Assembly: GCF_013369335.1 (NCBI RefSeq) | Contig: NZ_SZQJ01000009.1 | Coordinates: 248,001-312,000 of the forward strand | Length of the DNA stretch: 64,000 nt | Direction of reading: 5' to 3' | From: Vibrio sp. JPW-9-11-11 | GTDB taxonomy: Bacteria; Pseudomonadota; Gammaproteobacteria; Enterobacterales; Vibrionaceae | Part shown: positions 34,209-42,890 of the stretch, in pieces | Layout of the letters: each line of letters starts with the position of its first letter | Numbering within the stretch: the first letter of the stretch is position 1 | The notes under the pieces: generated by a model | Database searches by the model: none | What the model was told of the DNA's origin: nothing | The model's input: only the letters and a program-made list of their open reading frames with translations | Translations under genes and position numbers: made by a program

Positions 34209-35960
34209 TTAGCAACCTTTATGCCATTTCTGGTTGACCGTTGTGGGACAACGACGGTTAAGCGCATTGGGTTGATCTTGCAGTAAAGTGATCAGGCAGT
34301 CTGCCATAGAGAACGAAGTGATGGTCCCTTCACCTTGCATATTGGTGATGGCCTCGTAGCCCTCTTTTCCTTTCATGGTATAAGCAGACGATGTGCCGCA
34401 ATAGATCTTATCGTCTTCAACCGACACCCATTCGCCACTTGAATTGAGCAACATCAGCTCTTTAATTCGTGAGCCCAACGGCGCGTCACAGCAATACTTA
34501 AAGCTCAATTTGTGGGTATATGGGTAGGAGCCGTCACCCGTACCTACGACGCCATTGTTGAGCGCATTGTTGATCGCCCCCTCAAGAATTTTGCTGATTT
34601 CTCGACCGGCGATATGGTAAATACCGATCGGAACGGCAAAAGGCAATAATTTGCCTGCTATATCGGCAACCGATACCTCACCTGCACTGAGTGAGTTGCG
34701 TACCCCACCCGCATTGTGAATGGCGAAATCGATGCTATGACCCAGAGTTTCCATTTGGTAGGTAAAGGACTCCGCTACCAAAGGGGCAATTTCACTCGGA
34801 CCTTGTTGATCAGGAATCCGAATATGACGCAGTTTGTGCTCACAAGTCGCAATTACTTGCTGTTGTAATTGCCGGACCTGACTGGTGTATTTTTTCTCGA
34901 GTAATGTTTGTAGTGACTGCTGCTTTTTACACACGACAACGTTCGGGTGAGCGTCGATATAGCTGCGAGCAACTTGATACGGGGAGTCGTTATGAGTTTC
35001 GTTCATACTGGCATCGATAAATAGCCGACGCCCCAGCAACAACTCATTTTTACCCTCGAAACGAACAAGCGTGCCATCTGGGGCAAACTCTAAATCACAG
35101 TGGCCCAAACTCAGGGCATGCATTCCCGCCTGCACCACGTACGTTTGATTCACTTTCACACCATAAGGGTCATCTTTGGCGAGTCCAAGTTGACTAAAGT
35201 CACCCTGTAACCTGTGACTATGTCCACCGACGATAACGCTGATCCCGTCGACATGATTGGCTAGGTCGAGGTCTGATTCATAACCCATATGGCTAAGCAA
35301 GATAATTTTATTGATGCCAGCTTGTTCGATGGCGGCAACCGTATTCTTGGCGGTTTCAATCGCATCGACAAATGGTGTATCCCAATCAGGGTTGGAGATA
35401 TCCGCCATTTTATCGAGCGCCAGCGAGAATATGGCGACCTTATCGTCACCAACTTTTTTCTCTATCCAATCGGCACAACGTTTTTCAGCATCGAAAGGCA
35501 CGATATTCCTATGGCCTCGCAAGCGCATACGTTTACTGGTTGACTCATTGGATAAGTCCCAATTGCCCGCCAATAACGGAAATTGGATGCGATGAACAAA
35601 ATGCGCAACAGGCTCATTACCCATATCAAGTTCATGGTTTCCGAGCGCCATCGCATCTATTTCAAGGGCGTTTAACAGCGTCGCGTTAGCTTCTCCTTTG
35701 AACAAGGAAAAGTAGAGCGTACCTTGAAAGCAGTCCCCTGCGTGCAGAAACAAAAAGCCTTTTTGGTCTTGTTCTGCTTGTTGCTTTAACTGTTCTACCC
35801 GTGTCGCAATTCGGGCGAACCCGCCTGCACTCACGAAAGGTGATAGCTCAACACCATCGACATTAATGGCGAGTTGAAGTGAAGTAGGTTCGAAGTACGA
35901 GTGGGTATCGTTGATATGCGCAAGACGTAGTTTGGTTACGTTATAGTTTTTATTTGTCAT
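34209..35960 (-). CDS. 5'-nucleotidase-family metallophosphoesterase without signal peptide
   Basis: 583 residues from the ATG at 35960 (GAGAG upstream); a longer frame to 36059 has no ribosome site. The metal motifs are HINDTHSYFEP (near 15), GDCFQG (near 77), GNHELDMG (near 110) and GGHSHRLQ (near 250). The C-terminal substrate domain carries NAGGVRNSLSAGEV (near 420), YHIAGREI and GTSSAYTMKG. Related UshA and NutA enzymes are exported, but this chain has no signal peptide in any start option. It may be cytosolic, or exported another way. The 31-residue peptide gene follows 48 bp downstream. Confidence 0.88.
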   Translation of the reverse strand: MTNKNYNVTKLRLAHINDTHSYFEPTSLQLAINVDGVELSPFVSAGGFARIATRVEQLKQQAEQDQKGFLFLHAGDCFQGTLYFSLFKGEANATLLNALEIDAMALGNHELDMGNEPVAHFVHRIQFPLLAGNWDLSNESTSKRMRLRGHRNIVPFDAEKRCADWIEKKVGDDKVAIFSLALDKMADISNPDWDTPFVDAIETAKNTVAAIEQAGINKIILLSHMGYESDLDLANHVDGISVIVGGHSHRLQGDFSQLGLAKDDPYGVKVNQTYVVQAGMHALSLGHCDLEFAPDGTLVRFEGKNELLLGRRLFIDASMNETHNDSPYQVARSYIDAHPNVVVCKKQQSLQTLLEKKYTSQVRQLQQQVIATCEHKLRHIRIPDQQGPSEIAPLVAESFTYQMETLGHSIDFAIHNAGGVRNSLSAGEVSVADIAGKLLPFAVPIGIYHIAGREISKILEGAINNALNNGVVGTGDGSYPYTHKLSFKYCCDAPLGSRIKELMLLNSSGEWVSVEDDKIYCGTSSAYTMKGKEGYEAITNMQGEGTITSFSMADCLITLLQDQPNALNRRCPTTVNQKWHKGC

Positions 35961-36190
35961 AGTTTTTCTCTCTTTTCCGCTACATCGTACCGCATTCAAT
36001 GTGACAGATTCATTATATTTCACATTAATTATGCAAAGCGAGGTGTAACTACATCGCAAAACTTGATCTACCGACGAGTCAAAAATTCTCTCTGAATTTT
36101 AATAACTTGTCACACTGTGAGCTAAATGTCTGCTATCACAAGAGTTTTCTATTATGCTTAACAGTAACAACAGCGTAATGGAGCCACTCT

Positions 36191-37822
36191 ATGAAGCTAG
36201 AGCGCATTGAGATTTCCGGTTTTCGCGGCATTAAGCGCCTGTCTATTGCATTCGATGATCTCACCACTTTGATTGGTGAAAACACTTGGGGTAAATCCTC
36301 GCTTCTTGACGCATTGAGCGTCGCCCTTCCGCCTGAAGGCATTCCTTACACGTTCGAGATGACCGACTTCCACGTTGACTATTCCATCGCTCATCCTCAA
36401 ACCCAGCATTTACAAATTGTGCTCAGTCTGGTTTCCACCGAGAAACAAGAAATTCATGCAGGTCGTTATCGTCGTCTTAAACCCATTTGGGTGGATGACC
36501 CGCAAAATGGTCACCGTATCATCTATCGACTTAGTGCATCGCGTGAGGGGCACAATATCACTACTCGCTACAGCTTCTTAGATTCTGACGGTAATGCGCT
36601 CGCGCTTCATCACAGTGAAAAACTCGCGCAGGAGCTTATGTCGTTACATCCGGTTATTCGTCTCAAGGATTCACGCCGTTTCGAGCGCCCTATCGGAAAT
36701 GGCAACAAGCACAATACTCGGATTGAAAAACGTATCGACAATACCTATCGACGATTAATGGCAATACCTGGCCATGTCAACAAAGGAGAAATGCGCAGTA
36801 GTATCAACTCAATGAACGCGCTGGTTGATCACTATTTCTCATTTAAATCCAACAATCGTAAAAATGTACGTAAACAGAGAGATGGGATCTTTTTTAATGC
36901 CGCGCCTGGGACCAAGAGCCTATCCCAAGTTGTTGAAGAGACGAAAGATAAACAAACTCGTTTGTTGTTAATGGGGTTACTGAACGCATTCTTGCAAGCA
37001 AAGGGGCCAACCACGTTGCGCCGCTGCGCTCGGCCGCTATTGATCGTTGAAGATCCTGAAGGTCGCCTTCACCCCACTCACCTTGCTCGGGCATGGGGTT
37101 TACTGCAACTGTTGCCTATGCAGAAGATCTTGACGACCAATAGTGGTGATCTTCTACGTCAAGTCCCCCTCTCAAGCATCCGCCGATTGGTGAGGCAGTC
37201 TGACCGCACCATTACCACTTACCTTTCTGATCAAAAGTTGGGGCACGACGAACTCCGACGTATCGGCTTTCATATTCGTTTTCATCGCTCTGGTGCGTTG
37301 TTTGCGCGTTGTTGGTTGTTAGTTGAAGGGGAGACAGAAGTCTGGTTGTTCAATGAGCTGGCGAACCAATGTGGTTATAACTTAGCGGCAGAAGGGGTGC
37401 AGATCATTGAGTTTGCCCAATCGGGACTCAAATCACTGATAAAAGTGGCCAAAGCCTTTGGTATTGACTGGCACGTGGTCACCGATGGCGATGCGGCGGG
37501 CAAGAAATACGCGACGACGGTACGCAATCAACTGGGTCACGACCAAGAACGACACCGCTTAACAGAGCTGCCTGACCGTGATATCGAACATTTTCTTTAC
37601 AACAATGGCTTTGAACCATTTTTCAAAGGTATGTTGAGAATTCCACTGGATCACCCAATTCCAGCGAAAAAAGTAGTCACGCGAGTGCTGAAAAAGTTTG
37701 CCAAGCCTGATCTTGCGCTGGCGATTGTGTCTCATTGCGAATCGAAAGGTATAGAGGGCATCCCAATTCTATTACGTTGGACCCTTAAGCGTGTCGTGAC
37801 GATGGCCAATGGCAATACATAA
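36191..37822 (+). CDS. ybjD: OLD-family ATP-dependent endonuclease (YbjD-like)
   Basis: 543 residues, close to E. coli YbjD. The N-terminal ABC-type ATPase has MKLERIEISGFRGIKRLSI and the Walker A GENTWGKSSLLDAL, where a Trp stands at a normally small position, plus the Walker B region PLLIVEDPEGRLHP (near 283). The C-terminal TOPRIM nuclease half shows WLLVEGETEVWLFNEL (near 380) and VTDGDAAGKKY (near 433). OLD nucleases cut DNA with ATP; class 2 members work with a partner helicase in Gabija defence. No UvrD-like helicase is adjacent, so this is the stand-alone YbjD type, of unclear role. Confidence 0.88.
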   Translation: MKLERIEISGFRGIKRLSIAFDDLTTLIGENTWGKSSLLDALSVALPPEGIPYTFEMTDFHVDYSIAHPQTQHLQIVLSLVSTEKQEIHAGRYRRLKPIWVDDPQNGHRIIYRLSASREGHNITTRYSFLDSDGNALALHHSEKLAQELMSLHPVIRLKDSRRFERPIGNGNKHNTRIEKRIDNTYRRLMAIPGHVNKGEMRSSINSMNALVDHYFSFKSNNRKNVRKQRDGIFFNAAPGTKSLSQVVEETKDKQTRLLLMGLLNAFLQAKGPTTLRRCARPLLIVEDPEGRLHPTHLARAWGLLQLLPMQKILTTNSGDLLRQVPLSSIRRLVRQSDRTITTYLSDQKLGHDELRRIGFHIRFHRSGALFARCWLLVEGETEVWLFNELANQCGYNLAAEGVQIIEFAQSGLKSLIKVAKAFGIDWHVVTDGDAAGKKYATTVRNQLGHDQERHRLTELPDRDIEHFLYNNGFEPFFKGMLRIPLDHPIPAKKVVTRVLKKFAKPDLALAIVSHCESKGIEGIPILLRWTLKRVVTMANGNT

Positions 37823-37834
37823 ACAAAAATCGAC

Positions 37835-37866
37835 AAAAAAAAGCGACATCTGGTGTCAGATGCCGC
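37835..37866 (-). terminator. Terminator of the DUF1097 gene
   Basis: A 10-bp stem (one mismatch) GCGACATCTG/CAGATGCCGC with loop GTGT; the minus strand continues with eight T. Confidence 0.85.
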
Positions 37867-37944
37867 GTATCAAATATGCTGCTGATACAAATCAATCGGG
37901 GGTTTCCTAATGACTTGGAGCAGTTATTAGGAATGCATCGCAAA

Positions 37945-38430
37945 CTAAGAGTGACTTTCTACGCCGCTAGTAGCTTGAGATTGGGTTGACCTTTGATGTA
38001 ACCACACACCACTCGTTTTCATCAGATAACCGAAAATCCCACCCAGAATCAGCGATGGAACCACCAGTTGCCAGTGACCAGAAGCGGCGAAAGTCGCACA
38101 ACAACCGATAAACGTACCCGGAATATAACCGAGCCAGGCTTTCTTGGCTTGAATACACATCAAGAACGCGACAACTGCAGTAATCATGTAGCCAAGAATT
38201 TCTAATGAAGCGAACTCAGACGCTTTGATAATCACCATCGCCCAAAACACACCACTCATATTGGTTATCAAGCTTTCTGATAGCCCTTTTAAACCATCAT
38301 TTGGGGAAGCAAAATAGCTAGTACACCCTAGGAAACCCGCCCAAGAGAGCAAACCAAGTGATACGGCTATCCAGCCCCATAAACCAGATAAGATACCAGT
38401 AGTAAGTGAAATTGCGATTAAAGTGCTCAT
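37945..38430 (-). CDS. DUF1097 inner-membrane protein
   Basis: 161 residues with five or six membrane helices and short loops. The start MSTLIAISLTTGILSGLWGWIAVSLGLLSWAGFLGCTSYFA and the mid part KKAWLGYIPGTFIGCCATFA are typical of DUF1097 (E. coli YcdZ type). Function is unknown; a transport or membrane-maintenance role is only a guess. It is transcribed in the same direction as the LysR gene behind it, but 177 bp away. Confidence 0.82.
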   Translation of the reverse strand: MSTLIAISLTTGILSGLWGWIAVSLGLLSWAGFLGCTSYFASPNDGLKGLSESLITNMSGVFWAMVIIKASEFASLEILGYMITAVVAFLMCIQAKKAWLGYIPGTFIGCCATFAASGHWQLVVPSLILGGIFGYLMKTSGVWLHQRSTQSQATSGVESHS

Positions 38431-38607
38431 AACGTCTCGCTTTGTGTGGTTGATTCACACATCAAGTGTCCAAGTACGCATATTAGGCAAAACAGCTCGA
38501 TACACACACCGTTTAGATCACATTATTTAAGAAACGAAATGAATGTTTATACATATATTTGTGATGCAATCGATATTTCAACAGAAATAGGAAATATCAT
38601 AATTGCG

Positions 38608-39513
38608 TTAAAGCACGCTTGGTTTGCCTTTCATCATTCGAGCTCCTTCCCGTTTGATACACTCAACCAAAGGGTTTTCGACCATATCAGCGCGCCAAAT
38701 AAAAGAGAGAGTCCGCTCCATATTTAACTCAGGGACATTGAGAGCCACAAGTTTGCCGCTTTCAATGAAGCGCTCAACGTCTAGGTATGGCAGGCAGGTT
38801 AAGTATTGCCCATGTTCTACCATGCTACGCAAAACCGGTACGTGTTCGTACTCTCGCCATACATCCAAGTCTTCAATTAGGTGATGGATAGAACTGTCGA
38901 ATATCATGCGCGTTCCGCTGCCGTGCTCACGTAGTACCCAGCGAGCTTCCTCTAACTGAGCTCTACTCACCTTCTCATGCCTCGCATACGGATGGTGCGC
39001 AGCCGCAACCACCGTCAGATGGTCGCGACACCAGACTTCTTGGTCAAGTCGGTTATCATCGCAGCGGCCTTCAATAATACCGAGGTCATATTTGTAATCG
39101 AGTACCCCCTGAATAACGCTATCAGTACTTTTCACACTCAGAGCAATACGCATCTCGGGGAATGAGTTATCAATAATACTGATAAGGTCAGGAACAAGAT
39201 GTTCTGCGGGGGTTTGACTCGCCCCCAGCTTAATTTGACCACTCAGTAAATGTTGTTCATAAAAACCCATTTCAATCTGTTGCGCGTCTTGCAATAAACG
39301 CTTGGCTTTCGGCCTGAGCCACATTCCCCAATGAGTTAAAGCCATCTGCTTACCCTGACGCTCAAATAGAGGGCGACCCAGCATTTTTTCAAGTTGCGCT
39401 AGAGACATGCTGGTCGCTGATTGAGTCAACGCCAGTTTATCGGCTGCCTGACTGACACTCCCCGAATCGGCCACTGCATCGAAAACCGCGAGCTGTTTTA
39501 ATGAATATCGCAT
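38608..39513 (-). CDS. LysR-family regulator, YeiE-like
   Basis: 301 residues. The winged helix MRYSLKQLAVFDAVADSGSVSQAADKLALTQSATSMSLAQLEKMLGRPLFERQGKQMALT is close to YeiE/CysB-like activators as I recall them. The effector domain follows (GQIKLGASQTPAEHLVPDLI; WVLREHGSGTRMIFD). Enteric YeiE senses sulphite and controls sulphite defence; that ligand is not shown here. It is divergent from the FocA-CBS gene, with a CGACA-N6-TGTCG palindrome in the gap, so it is the natural candidate regulator. Confidence 0.85.
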   Translation of the reverse strand: MRYSLKQLAVFDAVADSGSVSQAADKLALTQSATSMSLAQLEKMLGRPLFERQGKQMALTHWGMWLRPKAKRLLQDAQQIEMGFYEQHLLSGQIKLGASQTPAEHLVPDLISIIDNSFPEMRIALSVKSTDSVIQGVLDYKYDLGIIEGRCDDNRLDQEVWCRDHLTVVAAAHHPYARHEKVSRAQLEEARWVLREHGSGTRMIFDSSIHHLIEDLDVWREYEHVPVLRSMVEHGQYLTCLPYLDVERFIESGKLVALNVPELNMERTLSFIWRADMVENPLVECIKREGARMMKGKPSVL

Positions 39514-39573
39514 CGTGCTTCAAATCCTTGTGAATTAATGATCATGCCATGCCGTTGAATTTAATAATGAATT

Positions 39574-39589
39574 CGACACTAAATTGTCG
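39574..39589. promoter_or_regulatory. Operator-like palindrome between LysR and focA-CBS
   Basis: CGACA CTAAAT TGTCG, a 16-bp inverted repeat, 60 bp from the LysR start. It fits a LysR autoregulatory site. Confidence 0.4.
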
Positions 39590-39745
39590 GCGATAAGCAC
39601 ACCATTTCATTCTACCCGCCTCTGCGCCTATATCAATAAATTTGATGAGGTTTTTAAAGATTATCAATTTTACCTCTAGCTATGGTCGACGTAATTTGAA
39701 TGAGCAGCAGCGCTTTCTGCTGACAGATTGAAACAAGGAGTTTTT

Positions 39746-39793
39746 ATGAATATGAAAGTCGGGAGTCCATATGTCGACACTACCAGCGAATAA
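39746..39793 (+). CDS. 15-codon upstream peptide overlapping the focA-CBS start
   Basis: ATG at 39746 has AAGGAG five bases upstream, the best ribosome site in the region, and encodes MNMKVGSPYVDTTSE before a stop at 39793. It runs through the focA-CBS start at 39771 in another frame. It may couple or control translation of the channel; the peptide itself resembles nothing I know. Confidence 0.5.
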   Translation: MNMKVGSPYVDTTSE

Positions 39794-41213
39794 TCAATGC
39801 TTTTCGCCCAGCGAAATGATGGCGGAAGCTGAAAGGTTCGCCTTAAGTAAAGCCAATAAGACCAGCGCAATGACACTGGGTTTAGCCGTTATGGCTGGCG
39901 CTTTTATCGGGCTTGCGTTCCTATTTTACATCACTGTCACTACGGGCACCGAAGCAACGGGTTGGGGCCTAAGCCGTCTCGCGGGTGGCCTGGCCTTTAG
40001 TATGGGGCTAATCCTTATCGTGATCTGCGGTGGCGAGCTGTTCACCAGTTCGGTGTTGTCGAGCATCTCATGGGCCAATCGCCAAATTAGCTTATCGAAA
40101 ATGCTCTCGATTTGGGGCAAGGTTTACCTAGGTAACTTTATTGGCGCCATGTTGCTTCTGATGATCGTCTCGGCTGCCGGGCTGTACCAAATGGACCACG
40201 GTCAATGGGGGTTAAACGCTCTCAATATCGCACAACACAAACTGCATCACACAAGATTGCAGGCCTTCTCACTAGGGGTGCTATGTAACTTACTCGTTTG
40301 TCTCGCAATTTGGTTGACGTTCAGCAGCACAAATGCCCTAACCAAAGCGGCCATGACGATACTTCCAGTGGCGATGTTTGTCTCAAGTGGCTTTGAACAC
40401 TGTGTTGCCAACATGTTTATGGTGCCGCTTGGCATCGTCATCCATAACTTTGCACCGGAAACATTTTGGCTCCAAGTCGGAGTGGATGCGGCTCAGTATT
40501 CAGACCTTAACATTTCTCAATTCATTGTCGCCAACCTTGTCCCTGTCACGCTAGGCAATATCGTCGGAGGCGCTGTACTGGTCGGTCTAGCGAACTGGAC
40601 CATTTACCGTAAACCACAACTTCATTCATCAAACATTTCGCCAATCACCACAACTCAGATAGCAACGACTAAGGAAATCACCATGAACAATAACGTTACC
40701 GCGCAAGACATTATGAACACTCAACCATTGGTCCTAACTGCTGACACCCTCGTGTCTGCGGCGATTGATGCACTGCTTGAGCATCAACAAATGGGCGCTC
40801 CAGTATGCGATATGAGTGGTCGCGTGGTGGGTTTCTTCTCTGCTCATGACGTTATGGTCGAACTTTGGTGCCAAGATTACTTGCCCGACTCCGAGCAAAA
40901 GGTGGTCGATTTGATGTCACGCGATGTGGTTGCGATTGATGCACAAGACCGATTAGTCGATATTGCAGAGTTCTTGTGTATTGACAAAGATCAGTTGTAC
41001 CCGACCACAAGTATGGGAATCGCGACCCAGTTGACAACCCTATCACTCGAAGAGCGTGCGAAAACCATGCGTGTCAACAAGCCTCACTCGTTACCAGTGT
41101 TGGATAATGGTGTACTGGTTGGGTTAGTCGGACGTCAGGAAGTACTGCAAGCACTGCGCCCGATTTATGGTGAGCGAATCCAAGTGGTTGACTCTCAGTT
41201 AGAAACGGCTTAA
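39771..41213 (+). CDS. Formate/nitrite channel (FocA/NirC type) fused to a CBS-domain pair
   Basis: 480 residues. The first 290 form a FocA/NirC pentameric channel: six helices, the ELFTSSV motif (near 87), and VSSGFEHCVANMFMVPLGI with the gating His (near 209). After a linker (about 285-305) come two CBS domains (AQDIMNTQPLVLTADTLVSAAI; VVDLMSRDVVAIDAQDRLVDIAEFL; LPVLDNGVLVGLVGRQEVLQAL). CBS pairs usually sense adenosine nucleotides, so channel opening may be tied to energy state. The start has GGGAG upstream. The linker encodes a Shine-Dalgarno and ATG at 40670-40685, so the CBS part could also be made alone. Confidence 0.88.
   Translation: MSTLPANNQCFSPSEMMAEAERFALSKANKTSAMTLGLAVMAGAFIGLAFLFYITVTTGTEATGWGLSRLAGGLAFSMGLILIVICGGELFTSSVLSSISWANRQISLSKMLSIWGKVYLGNFIGAMLLLMIVSAAGLYQMDHGQWGLNALNIAQHKLHHTRLQAFSLGVLCNLLVCLAIWLTFSSTNALTKAAMTILPVAMFVSSGFEHCVANMFMVPLGIVIHNFAPETFWLQVGVDAAQYSDLNISQFIVANLVPVTLGNIVGGAVLVGLANWTIYRKPQLHSSNISPITTTQIATTKEITMNNNVTAQDIMNTQPLVLTADTLVSAAIDALLEHQQMGAPVCDMSGRVVGFFSAHDVMVELWCQDYLPDSEQKVVDLMSRDVVAIDAQDRLVDIAEFLCIDKDQLYPTTSMGIATQLTTLSLEERAKTMRVNKPHSLPVLDNGVLVGLVGRQEVLQALRPIYGERIQVVDSQLETA
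40670..40685 (+). promoter_or_regulatory. Internal ribosome site before the CBS half
   Basis: AAGGA (40670-40674), eight bases, then ATG at 40683, which opens MNNNVTAQDIM in frame with the channel. This looks like an ordinary gene start preserved inside the fused frame. Confidence 0.55.
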
Positions 41214-41258
41214 CGCTGTAGAATCTCAGATTTTGGTCAGGAAATAAGTCGCTTGATC

Positions 41259-41285
41259 AAAAAGCCCCCAACTGATGTTGGGGGC
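41259..41285 (-). terminator. Terminator of the cytochrome b561/YceI operon
   Basis: A 9-bp stem GCCCCCAAC/GTTGGGGGC with loop TGAT; TTTTT follows on the minus strand. Confidence 0.9.
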
Positions 41286-41307
41286 ACATAACGTTTACGA
41301 CTACTAA

Positions 41308-41877
41308 TTACTTTTTAATGCCTTCTACGTGAAGTTCCATATCAACGTAGCTTGAGGTTCCCATTACGGCGATGTTGAAATCCGCAAGCTCTAAACGTGT
41401 GGTTCCGTAGAAACCGGCGCGCTGTCCACCCCAAGGGTCTTGACCCGCACCGATAAATTCGGCGTCGATAGTGATAGGCTTAGTCACACCATGCAGATTA
41501 AGATCACCGTTGACCTCGAGCTTACCGTCGCCCTTGTCAACAACACCTGTACTGGTAAACGTAGCCGTTGAGAATTTTGATGCATCAATAAAGTCAGCGC
41601 TACGGATATGCTTATCTCGCTCCGCATGGTTAGAATCTAAACTCGTGGTATCTACGCTCACCATCACCTTGGACGCCTCGACGTTGGCAGGGTCGTAAGA
41701 AAACTCACCATCAAATTTGTTGAAACGTCCTTTGATGTAACTATAACCAAGGTGACTCACTTTGAAGTTCACCGATGCGTGTGCCCCTTTGGTGTCGATA
41801 ACGTAGTCCGCCGCGCTTACACCAAATGGCAACGCCATTGCCATTGCTAGTCCGGTAGCGAATAAAGTCTTTTTCAT
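41308..41877 (-). CDS. yceI: YceI-family periplasmic protein
   Basis: 189 residues: a signal peptide (MKKTLFATGLAMAMALPFGVSA) and a single YceI lipocalin-like barrel (ADYVIDTKGAHASVNFKVSHLGYSYIKGRFNKFDGEF; LNLHGVTKPITIDAEF). Family structures hold polyisoprenoid or ubiquinone-like lipids. It overlaps the cytochrome b561 gene by 4 bp, the same pairing as E. coli yceJ-yceI, so the two probably handle quinol together at the inner membrane face. Confidence 0.93.
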   Translation of the reverse strand: MKKTLFATGLAMAMALPFGVSAADYVIDTKGAHASVNFKVSHLGYSYIKGRFNKFDGEFSYDPANVEASKVMVSVDTTSLDSNHAERDKHIRSADFIDASKFSTATFTSTGVVDKGDGKLEVNGDLNLHGVTKPITIDAEFIGAGQDPWGGQRAGFYGTTRLELADFNIAVMGTSSYVDMELHVEGIKK

Positions 41878-42413
41878 TTTGAAGCTCCTATCATTTTGCG
41901 TAGCGTATTGTCTTTATTGATAAAATGGTGTTTTAGAGCCGCCAAAGCGTGGACGGCAGCGAGAATGATCAATCCCCAGGCCAGATAAAAATGAACTTGT
42001 CCAGCAAGATCAGCCTGACCTTCAAAAAGTGCGCCCAATCCTGGCACGGTGAACCAGTTGAACACATCAATGCCCCGACCATCCTCAGTTGAAATCAGAT
42101 AACCAGAGATAAACAGTGCAAACAGCAATCCGTACATGGCGAGATGCGCTAACTTGGCCCCAATCACTTCGTGGGCAGCCCCCTCTACTTTGGGTGACGG
42201 CGTAACAAGTTTCCAAATTAATCGAAACAGAGTCACACCTGCCAAGAGTAAACCGACCGACTTATGCCAATGAGGTGCGGTGCGGTACCATTCGCTATAG
42301 TAAGAGAGATCAACCATCCACAAACCTACGGCGAACATGCCTATCACCACCAACGCTGAAAGCCAGTGAAGAGCACGGGCTATCGGGTTATAGTTGTTAA
42401 CTTCTGATTTCAT
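41874..42413 (-). CDS. yceJ: Cytochrome b561 (YceJ-like)
   Basis: 179 residues with four membrane helices and conserved haem-ligand His residues (ARALHWLSALVV near 13-24; APHWHKSVGLLLAG near 45; LAHLAMYGLL near 90; VHFYLAWGLIILAAVHALAALKHHF near 140-165). It is a di-haem quinol oxidase of the inner membrane, in the family that includes superoxide oxidase CybB. First gene of the operon with yceI. Confidence 0.92.
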   Translation of the reverse strand: MKSEVNNYNPIARALHWLSALVVIGMFAVGLWMVDLSYYSEWYRTAPHWHKSVGLLLAGVTLFRLIWKLVTPSPKVEGAAHEVIGAKLAHLAMYGLLFALFISGYLISTEDGRGIDVFNWFTVPGLGALFEGQADLAGQVHFYLAWGLIILAAVHALAALKHHFINKDNTLRKMIGASK

Positions 42414-42553
42414 TTGACGACCTTAATTACAATGACTCTGATTCGTGTTCAGAGTACATGTTGTCTCCGAGTTAAGACAAAGTATTTACCATTATTTACT
42501 TTGCTGACAGCGCTTCAGCTTGATGAACTCGTTCGAAAAATTTGAAGAAACTT

Positions 42554-42802
42554 TTAGAAGTCGCTGATCTGCTCAATTTCATAAATCTCATCACTGATAT
42601 CTGCCATTTTTCGAAGAACGACAGTTTGTGCATCGGTTAAACCCTGATTATAAAAAGCAGGACCAAATTTACTGACAATAAAATCAAACATAAAATCTGC
42701 GTCAAATTGGCCAATCTCAATGTCGAGTTCGTCTTCCATGTAGCGCTGAAGCGCACTCGACATTGCCTGTTTTTGTTGTGACGTAAATTCAATCTTAGAC
42801 AT
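42554..42802 (-). CDS. DUF2164 protein
   Basis: 82 residues, acidic and helical: FTSQQKQAMSSALQRYMEDELDIEIGQFDADFMFDFIVSKFGPAFYNQGL matches DUF2164, a small soluble family of unknown function. It is a single gene, divergent from the next unknown gene, with a 58-90 bp shared promoter region depending on that gene's start. Confidence 0.88.
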   Translation of the reverse strand: MSKIEFTSQQKQAMSSALQRYMEDELDIEIGQFDADFMFDFIVSKFGPAFYNQGLTDAQTVVLRKMADISDEIYEIEQISDF

Positions 42803-42890
42803 AAACCATTAAAGCTCCGTGATATTTTGACGAATAAGTGTAACGAATGATGACCAGCGCGTGTTAATCTTGTCGCGCATAAAGCTCATA

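Noticed and set aside
35289..35689. Overlapping plus-strand frames opposite the nucleotidase gene
   Set aside because: They are shadow frames of a clearly conserved gene on the other strand, low in any recognisable motif.
36191..37822. Gabija-type defence system
   Set aside because: The OLD nuclease has no UvrD-like helicase partner next to it and matches the stand-alone YbjD form in length and order.
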